Positions 36,683-48,595 of a stretch of DNA of 64,000 nucleotides are shown here, in pieces (positions within the stretch are counted from its first letter, which is position 1; the number at the start of each line of letters is the position of its first letter). The position numbers were made by a program, and so were the translations under genes. The notes under the pieces are model-generated. The model ran no database searches, was not told where the DNA came from, and worked only from the letters and a program-made list of their open reading frames with translations. Source of the DNA: Ziziphus jujuba (taxonomy: Eukaryota; Streptophyta; Magnoliopsida; Rosales; Rhamnaceae); the NCBI RefSeq assembly GCF_031755915.1, contig NC_083388.1:25699001-25763000 (forward strand). Direction: 5' to 3'.

Positions 36683-38818
36683 ATGGCAACTCTCTCAGAG
36701 TCTCTCCGTTCACCCTATTTACTCTTTACGACTTTTTTCCTTCTGTCCCTTCTTCTCCTCTTCTTCTCTCCGTTATTCCAACAAAACCCTTTCGCTCTCA
36801 ATTACTTCTCTTCCTCCACCACCACCACCACCTCTACTACAATTACTCTTCCATCTACACTCCCACAAACAAACCTCGTCTCTCCGGCACCGGCTCCGGC
36901 TCCAGCACTGACCCAGTATCACCAACCGTACCTTCAGCCTAAACCCACCAACAAAGTATGCACCATTTTCCATTACAGGTACTTTTCATTATTTCTTATG
37001 TTATTTGCTTTTCTGGGTTTTTCATTATTTATTTATTTTGAGCAGACTAAGAGCAATACAGAGAGAATTGAAGAAGATTTAGCGAGAGCCAGAGCAGCTA
37101 TACGCAAAGCCATCGTTACAAAGAACTTTACATCCGATAGAAATGAGATTTACATCCCTAGAGGAAGCGTGTACAGAAATCCATATGCTTTTCATCAGTT
37201 AAGTAATCTTCTTTTCTTTACCGCTTTTAATGGCCAATCATATCAATTTTGTTGCTAAATATAGATAAAATTGATGATGCTCACTAGAGTCCCACCGTCG
37301 GCGGTTGTTATTTTATTTATTTATTTATTTAGTTTGGTTGAAAATGGTTTTTTCTATATGGAGCTTACTTCCTTTTTGGACTACTTAATTACGTCTTCTG
37401 GGAATCTTTTCATTCTCTCTAAGGTTTTTGTAGTTTTTCAATTTTGTATTTTTCGTATTTATTTTTCTGAATGGTCCACATGCTTGCTAAAGAAAAATTT
37501 GTCCTGTGTCTTTATATTGTGGATGGCCATGGCGCTGATTTATACTCTATGCTTATCCAAAATTATTATATTTTTGGCCTTTATTTATTTATTTATATAC
37601 TTTTGGGGCATTTAATTAATAGGAGTCATATAGAGATGGTCAAGAGATTCAAGATATGGGCGTACAAGGAAGGAGATCTACCAATGGCTCATAACGGCCC
37701 AACAACATACATATACTCCATTGAAGGCCAATTCATTTTCGAGATGGAAACTCGGCCAAGCCCATTTATGGCCCAACATCCGGATGAGGCCCATGCATTT
37801 TTCATACCTTTGAGTGTCTCCAAAATCACAGATTACCAATTCAGACCTCACCATGAAACATTTTTTCATCGCTTGGTTCGAATTTTCAAAGACTATATCT
37901 TTGTTATTGCTGATAAATACCCTTATTGGAATAGAAGCAGTGGAGCTGACCATTTCATGGTTTCTTGTCATGATTGGGTAAAGCTCTTATATAGTTTGTT
38001 ACCACATCATTTTATTTGCTTCTTTTATTTCTCAATGTTAAGAGATTCGAATTTGGAATCATTGGTTGAGAAAAAATATGGATTCCATTATTTGCTACTT
38101 CTATGAATCTTGTTTGATGACCAGTCAATTTTAATGATCAACTTTTCAGGCATCAAGAATTGAACGTAAAAACCACAAGCTCTATGAGAACTTCATGAAA
38201 GTGCTATGCAATGCTAACACCTCTGAAGGATTCAAGCCCACAAGAGATGTCTCAATACCAGAATACAACTTGAAGGCATTCAATCTTGGTCCACCCCGTC
38301 TCGGTCAGCCACCGGATAAGCGGCCGATTCTTGCTTTCTTTGCAGGTGCAGCGCACGGTGACATAAGGGACATTTTGTTCAAGTATTGGAAGGACAAAGA
38401 TGGGGAAGTCCAAGTGTATGAAAATCTTGACAAGAAGAAGAACTACCATGGACTAATGGGACAAACTAAGTTTTGCTTGTGCCCAAGTGGGTCAGAAGTT
38501 GCAAGTCCTAGAGTGGTGGAGGCAATGTATGCAGGGTGTGTTCCAGTGCTTATTTCTGACTACTATGCGGTACCCTTTGATGATGTGCTTGATTGGAACA
38601 AGTTTTCTGTACAAATCCCACCAAAGAGAATACCTGAAATAAAGACAATCTTGAAGGGAATTCCACATAAGAAGTACTTGAAGTTGCAGAAGAGGGTTAT
38701 GCAAGTTTCAAGGCATTTTGAATTGAACAGACCCGCTAAACCATTTGATGTGTTTCACATGGTTCTTCACTCTGTCTGGCTTAGAAGACTCAATTTTAGG
38801 TTACCAGTGGCCATTTAA
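36683..38818 (+). CDS. GT47 exostosin-family glycosyltransferase, copy GT47-1b
   Basis: Exons 36683-36955, 37046-37197, 37623-37977 and 38150-38818, giving 482 aa. Gene structure and landmarks are the same as in GT47-1a: N-terminal anchor, Thr/Pro stem, [34 protein letters not shown] and GCVPVLISD. About nine residues differ. Four are in the catalytic exon: I/R and N/K at its start, Y/F before CLCPSG, and Y/H in GIPHKKY. No stop or frameshift is seen and splice sites are intact, so both copies look usable. The substrate is not determined by the sequence. Expression may differ, since sequence further upstream differs by indels. Confidence 0.9.
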
Positions 38819-39259
38819 ACTTTAATTAATCTTTTGCATCATTTTACTGTTATTTAACATTGCTTTTGTATACTAGAGCCATTTTATAATTCACTCTGGA
38901 CTAGTAGTTTTCTATTACTTTTCCCGATGTGTAATATTCAATTTGTTGTTATTATTATTATTTTTTAAAGAAGTTTTCTTTAAGAGGACAGATGAAACAT
39001 GGTACTTTTTTTGCTGCATTTTTCCTTTAATGATTAATACCATATACTCATTAATTAATCATCAATGTTATTAATTTAATATATCACCTTCAAGTATCCT
39101 AAAGAGACTACTCTGGTCTCCGGGGGGTACCCTTTTGCTGTCCAAGAGTGCAATCCATATGGATGATACTTGATCATTAATTAGCTGCATATAACATTAT
39201 AACTACTTATACAATTCAGCCATTCAATTGATTGTGTTTTCAAAACAATTATGTGTTTT
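38819..39259. other. 3' flank of GT47-1b
   Basis: AT-rich non-coding sequence with the presumed 3' UTR; a copy of 20265-20717. Confidence 0.5.
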
Positions 39260-40810
39260 CTTGCAGCAGTTGCAGCACCATTTCCTTCTCATCACCGTTC
39301 CTGTTCTCTTATTGTATTTCTTTATTCTCACTACTAAAGCAGAATTCACAAAGAGGTCTATCTACATTATCCATATGGACAAATCTCAAATGCCCTTGGC
39401 TTTTTCTGGCCATCACAACTGGTACTCCATCATTAATGGCCTCAGGCATGAGCATTCAATTTCCTCAACAAATCATGAGCTTCCATCTTCATCATTGCTC
39501 ATATACAATTACAACAATGTGATTCATGGGTTTAGTGCATTTCTATCCTTGCATGAATTAGAGACTTCAAAAAAGTCAAAGAGAATTTCTCTTAGCTTAT
39601 AGTGGTTCAAGTCCACATTTGATACCACTTACATACCAGAATTCCTAAAGCTTAATTATTCCACTATTGAATTATGGACAATCTAAAGTATGGTAAAGAT
39701 GTTATTATTGCAATTATTTATAGTGGTACATGGCCAGAGAATAGAGGTTTCAAAGATATGGGTTTGAGTGCTAATATCCCAACTAAGTGGAATGAATCAT
39801 GTGAGGAAGCTAGAGAAGATTTTAACCCTTGTGCAATTCCAATGTTCTTGGAGCTGGATACTTAAATGAAGGTTTGAAGAAAGCAAGATCTGGTAAAATG
39901 CAGTAAGGATTCAGCGAGAGATACATTAGGACATGGAACCTTGGTTTCCTCTATAGCTGTTGGAAACTATGTGAAACAGGCTTCTTATTTTGGCTATGCT
40001 ACAGAAACTTCTAAAGGTACAGCTCCAAGCGCTCGATTTGCTGTATACAAAGTTGCATTGAACAAAGGAATGGACTCTTCAAATATGCTTGCTTGTATAG
40101 ATCAGGCTATTTCTGATGGTGTCGATTTGATTTCTGTGTCCTTGCATGATAAGTTAGGGAATTGCCATTGTATAAAGATTCTATAGCGTTTGCCTTGTTA
40201 GCTGCTATGGGGGAGGGACTACCGGTAGTATGTTCTGCAGGATTCATTGGTCCAACCACTGGGAGTGTAAAAAATGAATTCCCATGGGTCTTGACTGTTG
40301 CAGAAGGCACAATGAAATAATCTTCAATTTGCTTCTACTCTAGCAATGGGATCAGGCTTCATCAATCCAAATCAAGCACTTGACCCAGGTTTGGTTTATG
40401 ATGCAACAAATTTTACTAATGATCAATTTTATTCTATTACCAGGTCAAGTAACTATGACTGTTCAGACCCATCTTTTGTTCTCAATTACCCATTGTTTAT
40501 TGTCTTTTACAATGCAATATCATCGTTGGTAGTCAAAAAAATTCAGAGAACCGTTACGAATGTTGAAGAAGGCAGCGTGACATAAGGTTTTGGTGACAGC
40601 AGAAGCACCATTTGGTTCAGAAGTTGTGGTGACACCAAAAAGAACTAGTGCTTAGAACAAGATATGCGAAGAAATCTTATACTGTCATGATAAAAATATA
40701 AAAGTAACAAGAAAGATGAAATTGCATTTGGTGGATAAAATGAAAAGCATAAGGCGAGAAGTCCAAGTGTCTTGTTCCCTGAGTTTGATAACTGAGTTTA
40801 TGGAGTATTA
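39260..40810 (+). pseudogene. SBT pseudogene b (no retrotransposon)
   Basis: Uninterrupted version of the subtilase relic. It has a signal-like segment (HHFLLITVPVLLLYF), the I9 prodomain (SIYIIHMDKSQMPLAF) and the Asp region with Asp replaced by Tyr (IIAIIYSGTWPENRGF). The His region is RDTLGHGTLVSSIAVGNYV, followed by ARFAVYKVALNKG and PWVLTVAEGT. After the deletion of the central catalytic part come FASTLAMGSGFINPN and a decayed FN3-like tail. The Tyr substitution and the deletion are shared with copy a, so the gene was dead before duplication. It cannot encode an active protease: two triad residues are lost. Confidence 0.88.
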
Positions 40811-43169
40811 TATATGGGAAGTAAGCAAAAAAAACGAAAAAAAAAAGGGAAATAGAAGGAGAAGAAGAAATAAATTACTAAAGCAGAGAAAACAGAGGAC
40901 CTAGAATATAATTGCCAATGAGAATGCGTACTTTTTTTTTTTTGGGGTAGAAGAAAAAAATACATTCTTGTTTGTAAGATACATGGTATAAAGTACTAAA
41001 TTTAGAACATGATGGAATTCTAATGTTGATTATAATGAAGAAACATATTCGCAAAATTTAGATTGCTACATTACCTGATGGAATTATACCAAACAATATC
41101 TATATATATATATATATATATATAAGGGTAATAAAATAGTGTAGCAAAATCGAAAACCGTTGATGCATAAATACCAAAACTGAACACAATCTTGAAGGAA
41201 ACTCAGTAGAGCTAGCAAAACCGACAAGTAGCCATATTGATGCATTTCATATATACACTTAAAAAGAAACAATGATTTTAGTGTTTTTCTATCTCTAGAT
41301 AAATGGTTAAGGTTTTGCAATCCTTAAAAATATTTTAAAGCCTTTAATTCACTCAGATTTTGAAAAGAAGTTAATATTAGAGAAACTATTCACTAAACTC
41401 CTTCTAAATCCTATAACCTATTTGGTTGGCCAAGTACTAATTCACAACAAATTATAGACATATAAACAGAATATTAACTCAATAAGGAAACATATATTGT
41501 CATGATGTTTAAGAGAAATTCTATAAGTGTGTACGTGCTATGTATTGAGAACTAATGCCCTCTCCCTTAATGAGAATCTAACAATAAGGCAAAGAGAGTT
41601 ATAATAAACACCATTGGTTTTGCATACTGACTTATTATATCCTCAATTCTCATCACGCTTAAAGGCAAGTTGCAATAAACCGAAAGACATTGTTCCTTAG
41701 CAAATGTATACTTATGTATATTTCAGGGTATTTGACTTGAACATATTTATATATCTATATGCATGCATGCATGTATGCATGTATGTACGTCTTCCAAGTT
41801 ATTAATTAATAACAAGTGGCTCTTCTTTCTTTGTATGGTTTTTATTTCGTTGTTAACCCTGATCCTATTTATAAGTCTATGTAGGTTACAATATTGTTCT
41901 CGGGCTCATGCAACGATTCAAAATAATTTAGCCTTTTCAAGTAAAACGGTGCAAGTACATTAGAAGAAAAGGAATTATGTTTCCGGAGTCTCTAATTTTG
42001 GTTGTGGAAAAGTAATTGCAAAAGCTATTTCTCCAATGGTTAGATTGGTTGTTTACATGGTTATTTGGCATGGCAAGATCATTACTTTTGATGATGTTCT
42101 TGCCTGTATAGATCAAGCACTTGTTCACATTGTGAACTTTATAGAATTGTTACTTTCGAAGAAAGTACATCCTCAATCTCAATAAAAATGATAAGCTTTA
42201 TAGGATTGTGCACAAAATTTTTTCATTGATTTCTATTGTTATATTGAATATTAAAAGAGAAAGTATATATATTATATTGGTTAAATTTGGTAATCAAAGA
42301 CTAATTTCTATATCTTCATATTTTTTGACGAAATATGACACTAGGAAAAAGGAACAAAAGAAATTGAAGCAGGACAACTCAGAATTAAACTATGCAACTG
42401 AATGGTTAACATGTGAATTTGGTATAGGTTAGTTTAGAAAGAGTAGGACATAAAAATATATGGTTGACATTCAAGTGCAGAGGATCTACTTAGCAAAGTA
42501 TGTTTTGTCCTGTATATATTCTTTGTTTTGAATTTTATCATATTGATGAAGCTAATATAGATGTACAGTACAATTCATTAATTAAACATTAATCTAGGAA
42601 GAGGTTTTTCGCCTTTTTTTTTTTTTTTTTAATTTAGGTTTTTTGTTTGTTTTTGCTCCAAGTCACCGATGAAATGGTCATGATATTTGCCATCTATCTC
42701 ATTTATGTAATACTCACCCCAAAAAAAAAAAAAAAAAAATTCTCACTTATGTAATGGTAAAGCACTAGCATTAAAAAATTGCTGGCATTTATTGACATCT
42801 AAAATGGATTTTCCCAACTCACGAATTTCTCTGTTTATTATGTTGAATTTAGAGTTGGATTTCCTTTCGCACATGTAGTAGCAGTGCATATGAATTTGGT
42901 GAGGAAATTTCACATGCCTTCCATGAATTCTGAAACTTCACCATACCGCATCACAAATAAATATTATCATAATCTAACCCCAGTTTTGATTCTCGAAAAC
43001 ATTAAAAAGTTGGGCTTGACGTGGCAGCAAAAGAGCGGAGTCAAATTGGTTGAAATGGAGTACTGTATCATGTTTTGGATTTCATAAATAATGGTCACCC
43101 CCATTCCTAAACCGCACCAAGAAAAAAACAAAAACATAAAGAAAAAGCATACTATAGCACTAATGAACC
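40811..43169. other. Intergenic, upstream of GT47-2
   Basis: Holds a (TA)n tract at 41100-41124, about 190 bp at 41390-41577 that is missing from the left unit, the second subtilase relic (41970-42146) and the presumed GT47-2 promoter just before 43170. No intact gene is seen. Confidence 0.55.
41970..42146 (+). pseudogene. Second subtilase relic, copy b
   Basis: Duplicate of 30369-30545 with the same post-His subtilase segment (RNYVSGVSNFGCGKVIAKA). Not functional. Confidence 0.65.
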
Positions 43170-44017
43170 ATGGAAACTATGGAATTCCGTTCACCATATT
43201 TACTCTTAACATTCCTCGTCCTCTCTCTCACTGCCCTCTATTTCTCTCCCTTAAACCAAATCCATTTTTCTATCAAATTATCTTCCTCTTCCTCTTCCTC
43301 TTCCTCTTCCTCCTCCACAACTTCATCATCTACTCCCCACCAAACACAGAACCCAGAACCAGAACCAGAATCATTACCGACGGTGGGGGAGTCTCTCCTC
43401 CGGCAAAGCCCTCCATCCACCATAACCACTCAAATTGTCCCAGACCATGTTAAAGTAAGCAAATTTACTATACCCTTATGGAGTTTTTGGATTATATAAA
43501 AATTCTCTCCTTTTTTTTTTTTTTTTTTTTGTATACTTAGTTTTTTTCATTTTAATTTATAATTATAGTTTATTGGTTTTTAATGAGCAGAAGAATGAGA
43601 GTAGTGGTATAGGGAAGGTTGAAGAAGGTTTGGCAGAAGCAAGAGCTGCTATACACAAAGCAATTCGCACAAAGAATTATACATCAGATAGCCATGAGAT
43701 TTACATTCCAAGAGGAACTATCTACAGAAACGCCTACGCTTTTCATCAGTTGAGTTCTTTCCCCTTTCTTTTTTTTTTTTTGGGAACAAATATTTATAAA
43801 AATAAAAATAATAATGTTTTATGAAAACGTGTACTTGTTAGGAAGATATTCTTTGGATTTGTTTTTTGAAAATGCTGCCAAAGTATTAAGGACCTTTCCT
43901 ATACCATTTTGTACAAATCATTTTTTTAATTATTCAGTGTACTATTAAATGCTTTCGTTTGGCCAAAGCAACCTTTTTCTCAATTATTAGCTTCTTTTTT
44001 CGTCCTGGAATCTTCTG

Positions 44018-44058
<41 letters not shown>

Positions 44059-45177
44059 TATACATGTTTATTTTAATTAAAGAGGTCTACATCCTTTGAT
44101 TGCTTTCATTGGCCCATTTGGTCCCGCTGGTTTTTTGGTGGTGATGATGAATGATACACTTTTTGGCCATCTAGACAAACTAAAAATTTCTCTACCAAAT
44201 TATTACCATTTTATTAAATATGTTCAATTTACATGACCATTTCAAACTGTTTCCTTTCTTTATCACCAATTTTCAAAATTGTGTATAACATACAAATAAA
44301 GAATTAGAAAATGATATAATTTTAAACGCCACATCACCATTTATAGTAATATTTTCCATTTCTTTTCCCTTTTGTTTTCCTTATACTTTGAGCCACTTTG
44401 CTGTCCTAGTACTTTAGCCCAATCCCAAGTTATCCGTCGTGACTCTGAAATTGATGTCCACATTAAAAGAATTTCCTCTCATATTTAATTCAATATTAAA
44501 AAAAAAAAATTAAATATTATTTTCTGCGTATAATGCAAGTTTGATGTAAGACTTTTCATTTATTTATTTAATTTTTTTGTTTTTGTTTTTGTGTGTATAT
44601 TTTTAACGTTTTGTGTGTAAAACAATAGGAGTCATATAGAGATGGTAAAGAGATTCAAAATATGGGCTTACAAAGAAGGAGAACATCCATTGTTTCATAG
44701 TGGGCCAATGACTTATATTTACTCCATAGAGGGCCAATTCATTGATGAATTGGACTCTAGTGGAAAAAGCCCGTTTTTGGCCCAAACTCAAGACGAGGCC
44801 CATGCGTTTTTCGTACCGGTCAGCGTGAAGAGAGTCGCCGATTACCTCTACGATCGGTCTGATTCTTATTCCTTTCATGGCCGATTGGTCCGCATAGTCA
44901 CCGACTATATTAATGTGGTTGCCCAAAAATACCCCCATTGGAATAGGAGCAGAGGAGCCGACCATTTTATGGTCTCTTGTCATGATTGGGTATGATTGTC
45001 AATTCACTCTTCAATTTTCCAAACGTTCCATTTTTTATTTCCGACCAAATATGTGCATGCACAATACATTCGTTTCTTAAGGGATACTTAAAGAGTAAAA
45101 ATCTTCATTCTCGGATCTGGGTTTGAAACATGAGCATGCAATCTTTTCAATTAATCAAATAAAATAAACACTTCCCC

Positions 45178-45208
<31 letters not shown>

Positions 45209-46063
45209 AAATAAAATAATACATGCATGCACGTGCACTTTTTTTATAATATAATTTTTGAACGATTAGTGGTTTAAATTTAGGAAATGGGCCATTGGGC
45301 TAGCACTACTGAGCTACTGATTAGATTCTAGATACACCCAAAACAAAACTCTATACAATCATTTCATTGAACTTGCATTTCTCGCTTTGAATTTTTGCAG
45401 GCACCAGAAATCATAAACGATGACATGAAGTTCTACAAGAACTTCATAAGAGTTTTATGCAATGCCAACACTTCCGAAGGATTTGAACCTAATAGAGACG
45501 TCTCATTGCCGGAGTATAACTTAGCAGCTAACCATCTTGGACCTCCTCGTCTTGGCCAACCTCTTAAAAACCGTTCAATCCTTGCCTTCTTTGCCGGTGG
45601 AGCTCATGGAGACATTAGGAAGTTTCTGTTTGAGCATTGGAGGGACAAAGATGATGAAATTCAAGTTCATGAGTACCTTCCGAAGGGACAAAACTACCAC
45701 CAAATAATGGGACGGACAAAGTTTTGTCTTTGTCCAAGTGGGTCTGAAGTAGCTAGTCCTAGAGTTGTGGAGGCAATGAGTGCTGGTTGTGTTCCTGTTC
45801 TTATTTCTGAGTACTATTCGTTACCCTTTGGTGATGTTCTTGATTGGACAAAGTTTACTATACAAATCCCACCAAAGAGAATACCAGAGCTCAAGACAAT
45901 CTTGAAAGCAGTGTCACAGAGGAGGTTTTTGACATTGCAGAAGAGGGTTTTGCAAGTTCGAAGGCATTTTGAACTGAACCGACCTGCTAAACCATTTGAT
46001 GTATTTCATATGATTCTTCATTCTTTGTGGCTTAGACGGCTTAACATTAGGATACCAGATTGA
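43170..46063 (+). CDS. GT47 exostosin-family glycosyltransferase, GT47-2
   Basis: Exons 43170-43454, 43591-43748, 44629-44989 and 45401-46063, giving 488 aa. It is a diverged paralog of GT47-1 with the same intron positions and phases. The anchor is at about residues 6-26, followed by a poly-Ser/Thr and Glu-Pro stem. The exostosin domain shows [89 protein letters not shown] and [10 protein letters not shown]. An upstream in-line ATG at 43163 is in another frame; 43170 was chosen because it gives the conserved N-terminus. It is probably a Golgi type II transferase of pectin or other wall glycan. Intron 2 holds a (TA)n tract at 44022-44052. Confidence 0.9.
44022..44052. repeat. (TA)n microsatellite in GT47-2 intron 2
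   Basis: About 30 bases of alternating TA. A second TA tract lies in intron 3 at about 45178-45202. Confidence 0.8.
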
Positions 46064-46614
46064 TTTTTTAACAATCAGATAGCATTTCCTTTTCCCCATT
46101 TATAACCATTGTTTTACTATAATTTCTTAGTTCAATAGGTTACTTTTACTGCTTGAGCCTAATAATGTTAGTTTTCGAGTATTTTTCTAGGGTCTTATGC
46201 AGTCGCTTCGTGAATATAAAATAAGCTGAAAATGGTTTCTTTTGTTTTTCATACCTTTATATTTAACACAGTCAAAGCACAAAAATAACTTTATATAAGA
46301 ATCAAGGAGTGATTGATAGGTAGATAAGCATACTGTTAGCTACAGATTTTGAAGATTCTTTCAATTTTAGTGTCAATGTGTATACCATACACAATTATCC
46401 AGCATAAATAAATTGAAAAAGCTATAATATAAATTAAGAAAGATGTGTCTTGGAACTTGGTTACAATAATTATGTTATACTCTAAAACCCAACACAAAAA
46501 AAAAAAAAAGGATAAATCTACAGTTGGAAATGAGAGCCAACCCTGAAATATTGTAGTACAAAAATTCTGAAAGACAGAGAAAGAAGCTCAAAGTAGATCA
46601 AGATGATGCCCTTC
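46064..46614. other. Convergent intergenic region, GT47-2 and UTP11 3' ends
   Basis: Both neighbouring genes end here, facing each other. AT-rich with an A run near 46496-46509; only 3' UTR sequence is expected. Confidence 0.55.
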
Positions 46615-48595
46615 TCAACGCTTTCGCTCTGGACGCCATTTGTATACAGGTTTGGACGTGGGACAGACAATCTCATCCTCACGTAGCTTTCGCTTTCGTC
46701 CCTTTTTCTATTCATTTAACAAGATGTAATATTATTATCATATTCAATGCACAAACAGATAGCCGCATTGAAACCAGGAAAGGTTTAGATTCAATACCTG
46801 TAATTCCTTCTGCATTGTCATATCCATATAGATTTTCTCCAAGTCACTGACTCTGCTCCTCCTTGCTTCTAGTTCTCTGTAGGAAGAATCTGTTTTCCTG
46901 TCAACAGGAGGTAAGAGAATGAGACTTAAAAGTGATAATTTGCCTCCAATTCAGGACAGGAAAGGATGAAAAAGTAAAGATGGGTATGCAGAATAAAGGT
47001 AAATACCATGATATAAACAACTAAGTAAAGATTGGTATGCAGAATAAAGGTAGATGCCATGGCATAAACAACTATACAAATCCTAAAGATTTTCTTATAT
47101 GACTAGTAGGCTCTCAAGAATAAAGGTAAATACCATGATATAAAGGTAAGTACCATGATATGCAGAATAAAGGTAGATGCCATGGCATAAACAGCTATAC
47201 AAATCTTAAAGATTTTCTTATATGACTAGTAGGCTCTCAAGAATTCAGGCCAATTAGATGCAAGAAATAAATCATTCCACATATAAAATTCATGTTTAGC
47301 AACAACATAAACAAGTAATATATTAATAGCTAGACCAAATTTCAAAGTAATTCCATCCAACATGGAAAAACCACAGGTTTTCCATAAAAAAGGGACAGTG
47401 CCCTCTTTTTATAAACAGTAAACATTGACTTTGTGATAAACATCCAAGGCTCAGCTTCATGTTTCCATTTTTAAGTCAACAACATAATCCATCATGGAAA
47501 ATATAATGGTAAATACCTTCTGATATGTTCAGGAATGCCATCAGATGCAGTCAACATTCGACCCTTTGAAGAACAAGATTGTATTTCTTTAGCCTCCTTC
47601 CTACAAGAAATGAGCAAAGGAGTTTTTAAAAAATCCATATGATTCTAAAGAGAAGAGAACTAATAATGATTCCACCTCTAATTTCAAAGTCAAAATCAGA
47701 AAAAGTTAGAAAACAAATGTAATCTATTATTATTATTTTTTTTCAGCTTTGCACAAAATAAATAAGTTCTATAAGGACTTTAATCAGAGAAGAGAACTCA
47801 AACCAGTCTTCAGCAAAATAGACATGTCTATTGGATGGGTGATTATCAAGAGAATGCAGCATGGCAGTCAACTTTTGAATTTTCTGCATCAAACAACTGA
47901 TTGATCAACACCAACAGAAAGAATTCATAAACTTAATACAAGCATAACCTCTTGATAATGCGTTCATTACATTTTTCTCACTCTGTAATTTCTGGAGGAT
48001 ATATCCTATATCTTGGGTCTTCATAAGCATGAGCTCTTCTGGAGTGTATTTATTTGCCTGACTCCTAATGCAAAAGCTTGCAAGTCATTTAACTAACAAT
48101 TAAAATGGTAAATGCTATGCTAAAGAAGCTTTAAACTAAGAGTTTTAATTTACTCTAATTTATGGACTCCACCAACAGTTTGAGTCTTGATCATCTTGAA
48201 GTAAAACTCATCTGGATTTCTAAAAGCCGCTTTCTCTTTGAGCCTCTGTAATTAAGCATAAAGTGTAAATTAGCCATGTCTGGGACTTAAATAAAAGCTG
48301 AAGCAAAAACAAGAGAAAAAATTGCAAATACCAAGAGACTGGTAACAAAGGCTTCACAAGCTTACCTGTATAGTCTCCTCCTTTTTGTGGAATGCTTTTG
48401 CACGCTCAACATAGTCCTTGTGCTTTTCAAGAAGCCCAAATTTTTTCCTTTCTTGCCTGGGAAAAAAAAAGTCATAAATTCATCATAGGATGCAGTAAAA
48501 CACACAGAAAACCATATGAGGGGAACCAAGGGCACTTACGGTTGAGCTCGTTCCTTATGAGCTCGTCTGCTAACAGCATTCCTTAGGGATGACAT
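46615..48595 (-). CDS. UTP11: U3 snoRNA-associated protein 11 (SSU processome)
   Basis: Eight exons: 48595-48540, 48456-48366, 48245-48154, 48064-47971, 47883-47804, 47600-47517, 46897-46798 and 46707-46615, totalling 690 bp and 229 aa. The protein starts MSSLRNAVSRRAHKERAQP and continues with KKFGLLEKHKDYVERAKAFH, RNPDEFYFKMI, HVYFAEDWEEA-type text and a basic C-terminus (YKWRPERKR). These are the signatures of UTP11 (At3g60360 in Arabidopsis). It is a nucleolar component of the small-subunit processome needed for 18S pre-rRNA cleavage. The length matches the family. A 5' UTR intron is likely (acceptor before 48630, donor after 49578). Intron 6 contains repeated segments at 46984-47243. The gene is head-to-head with TGD3. 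Confidence 0.93.
46984..47243. repeat. Nested tandem repeats in UTP11 intron 6
   Basis: A segment of about 85 bases (47036-47120) recurs at 47159-47243 with few changes. Shorter pieces built on aataaaggtaaataccatgat recur in between and just before. The period is about 123 bases. Confidence 0.85.

Larger units (their letters stand above)
31913..43530. repeat. Segmental tandem duplication, right unit
   Basis: Direct copy of 13673-31912 without the copia element. Offset 18240 holds exactly over the first part (SCY1-like exons and introns). Unit-specific differences include about 310 bp at 34690-34983, a doubled motif of about 37 bp at 34196-34272, and about 190 bp at 41390-41577, each absent or shorter in the left unit. 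Confidence 0.93.
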
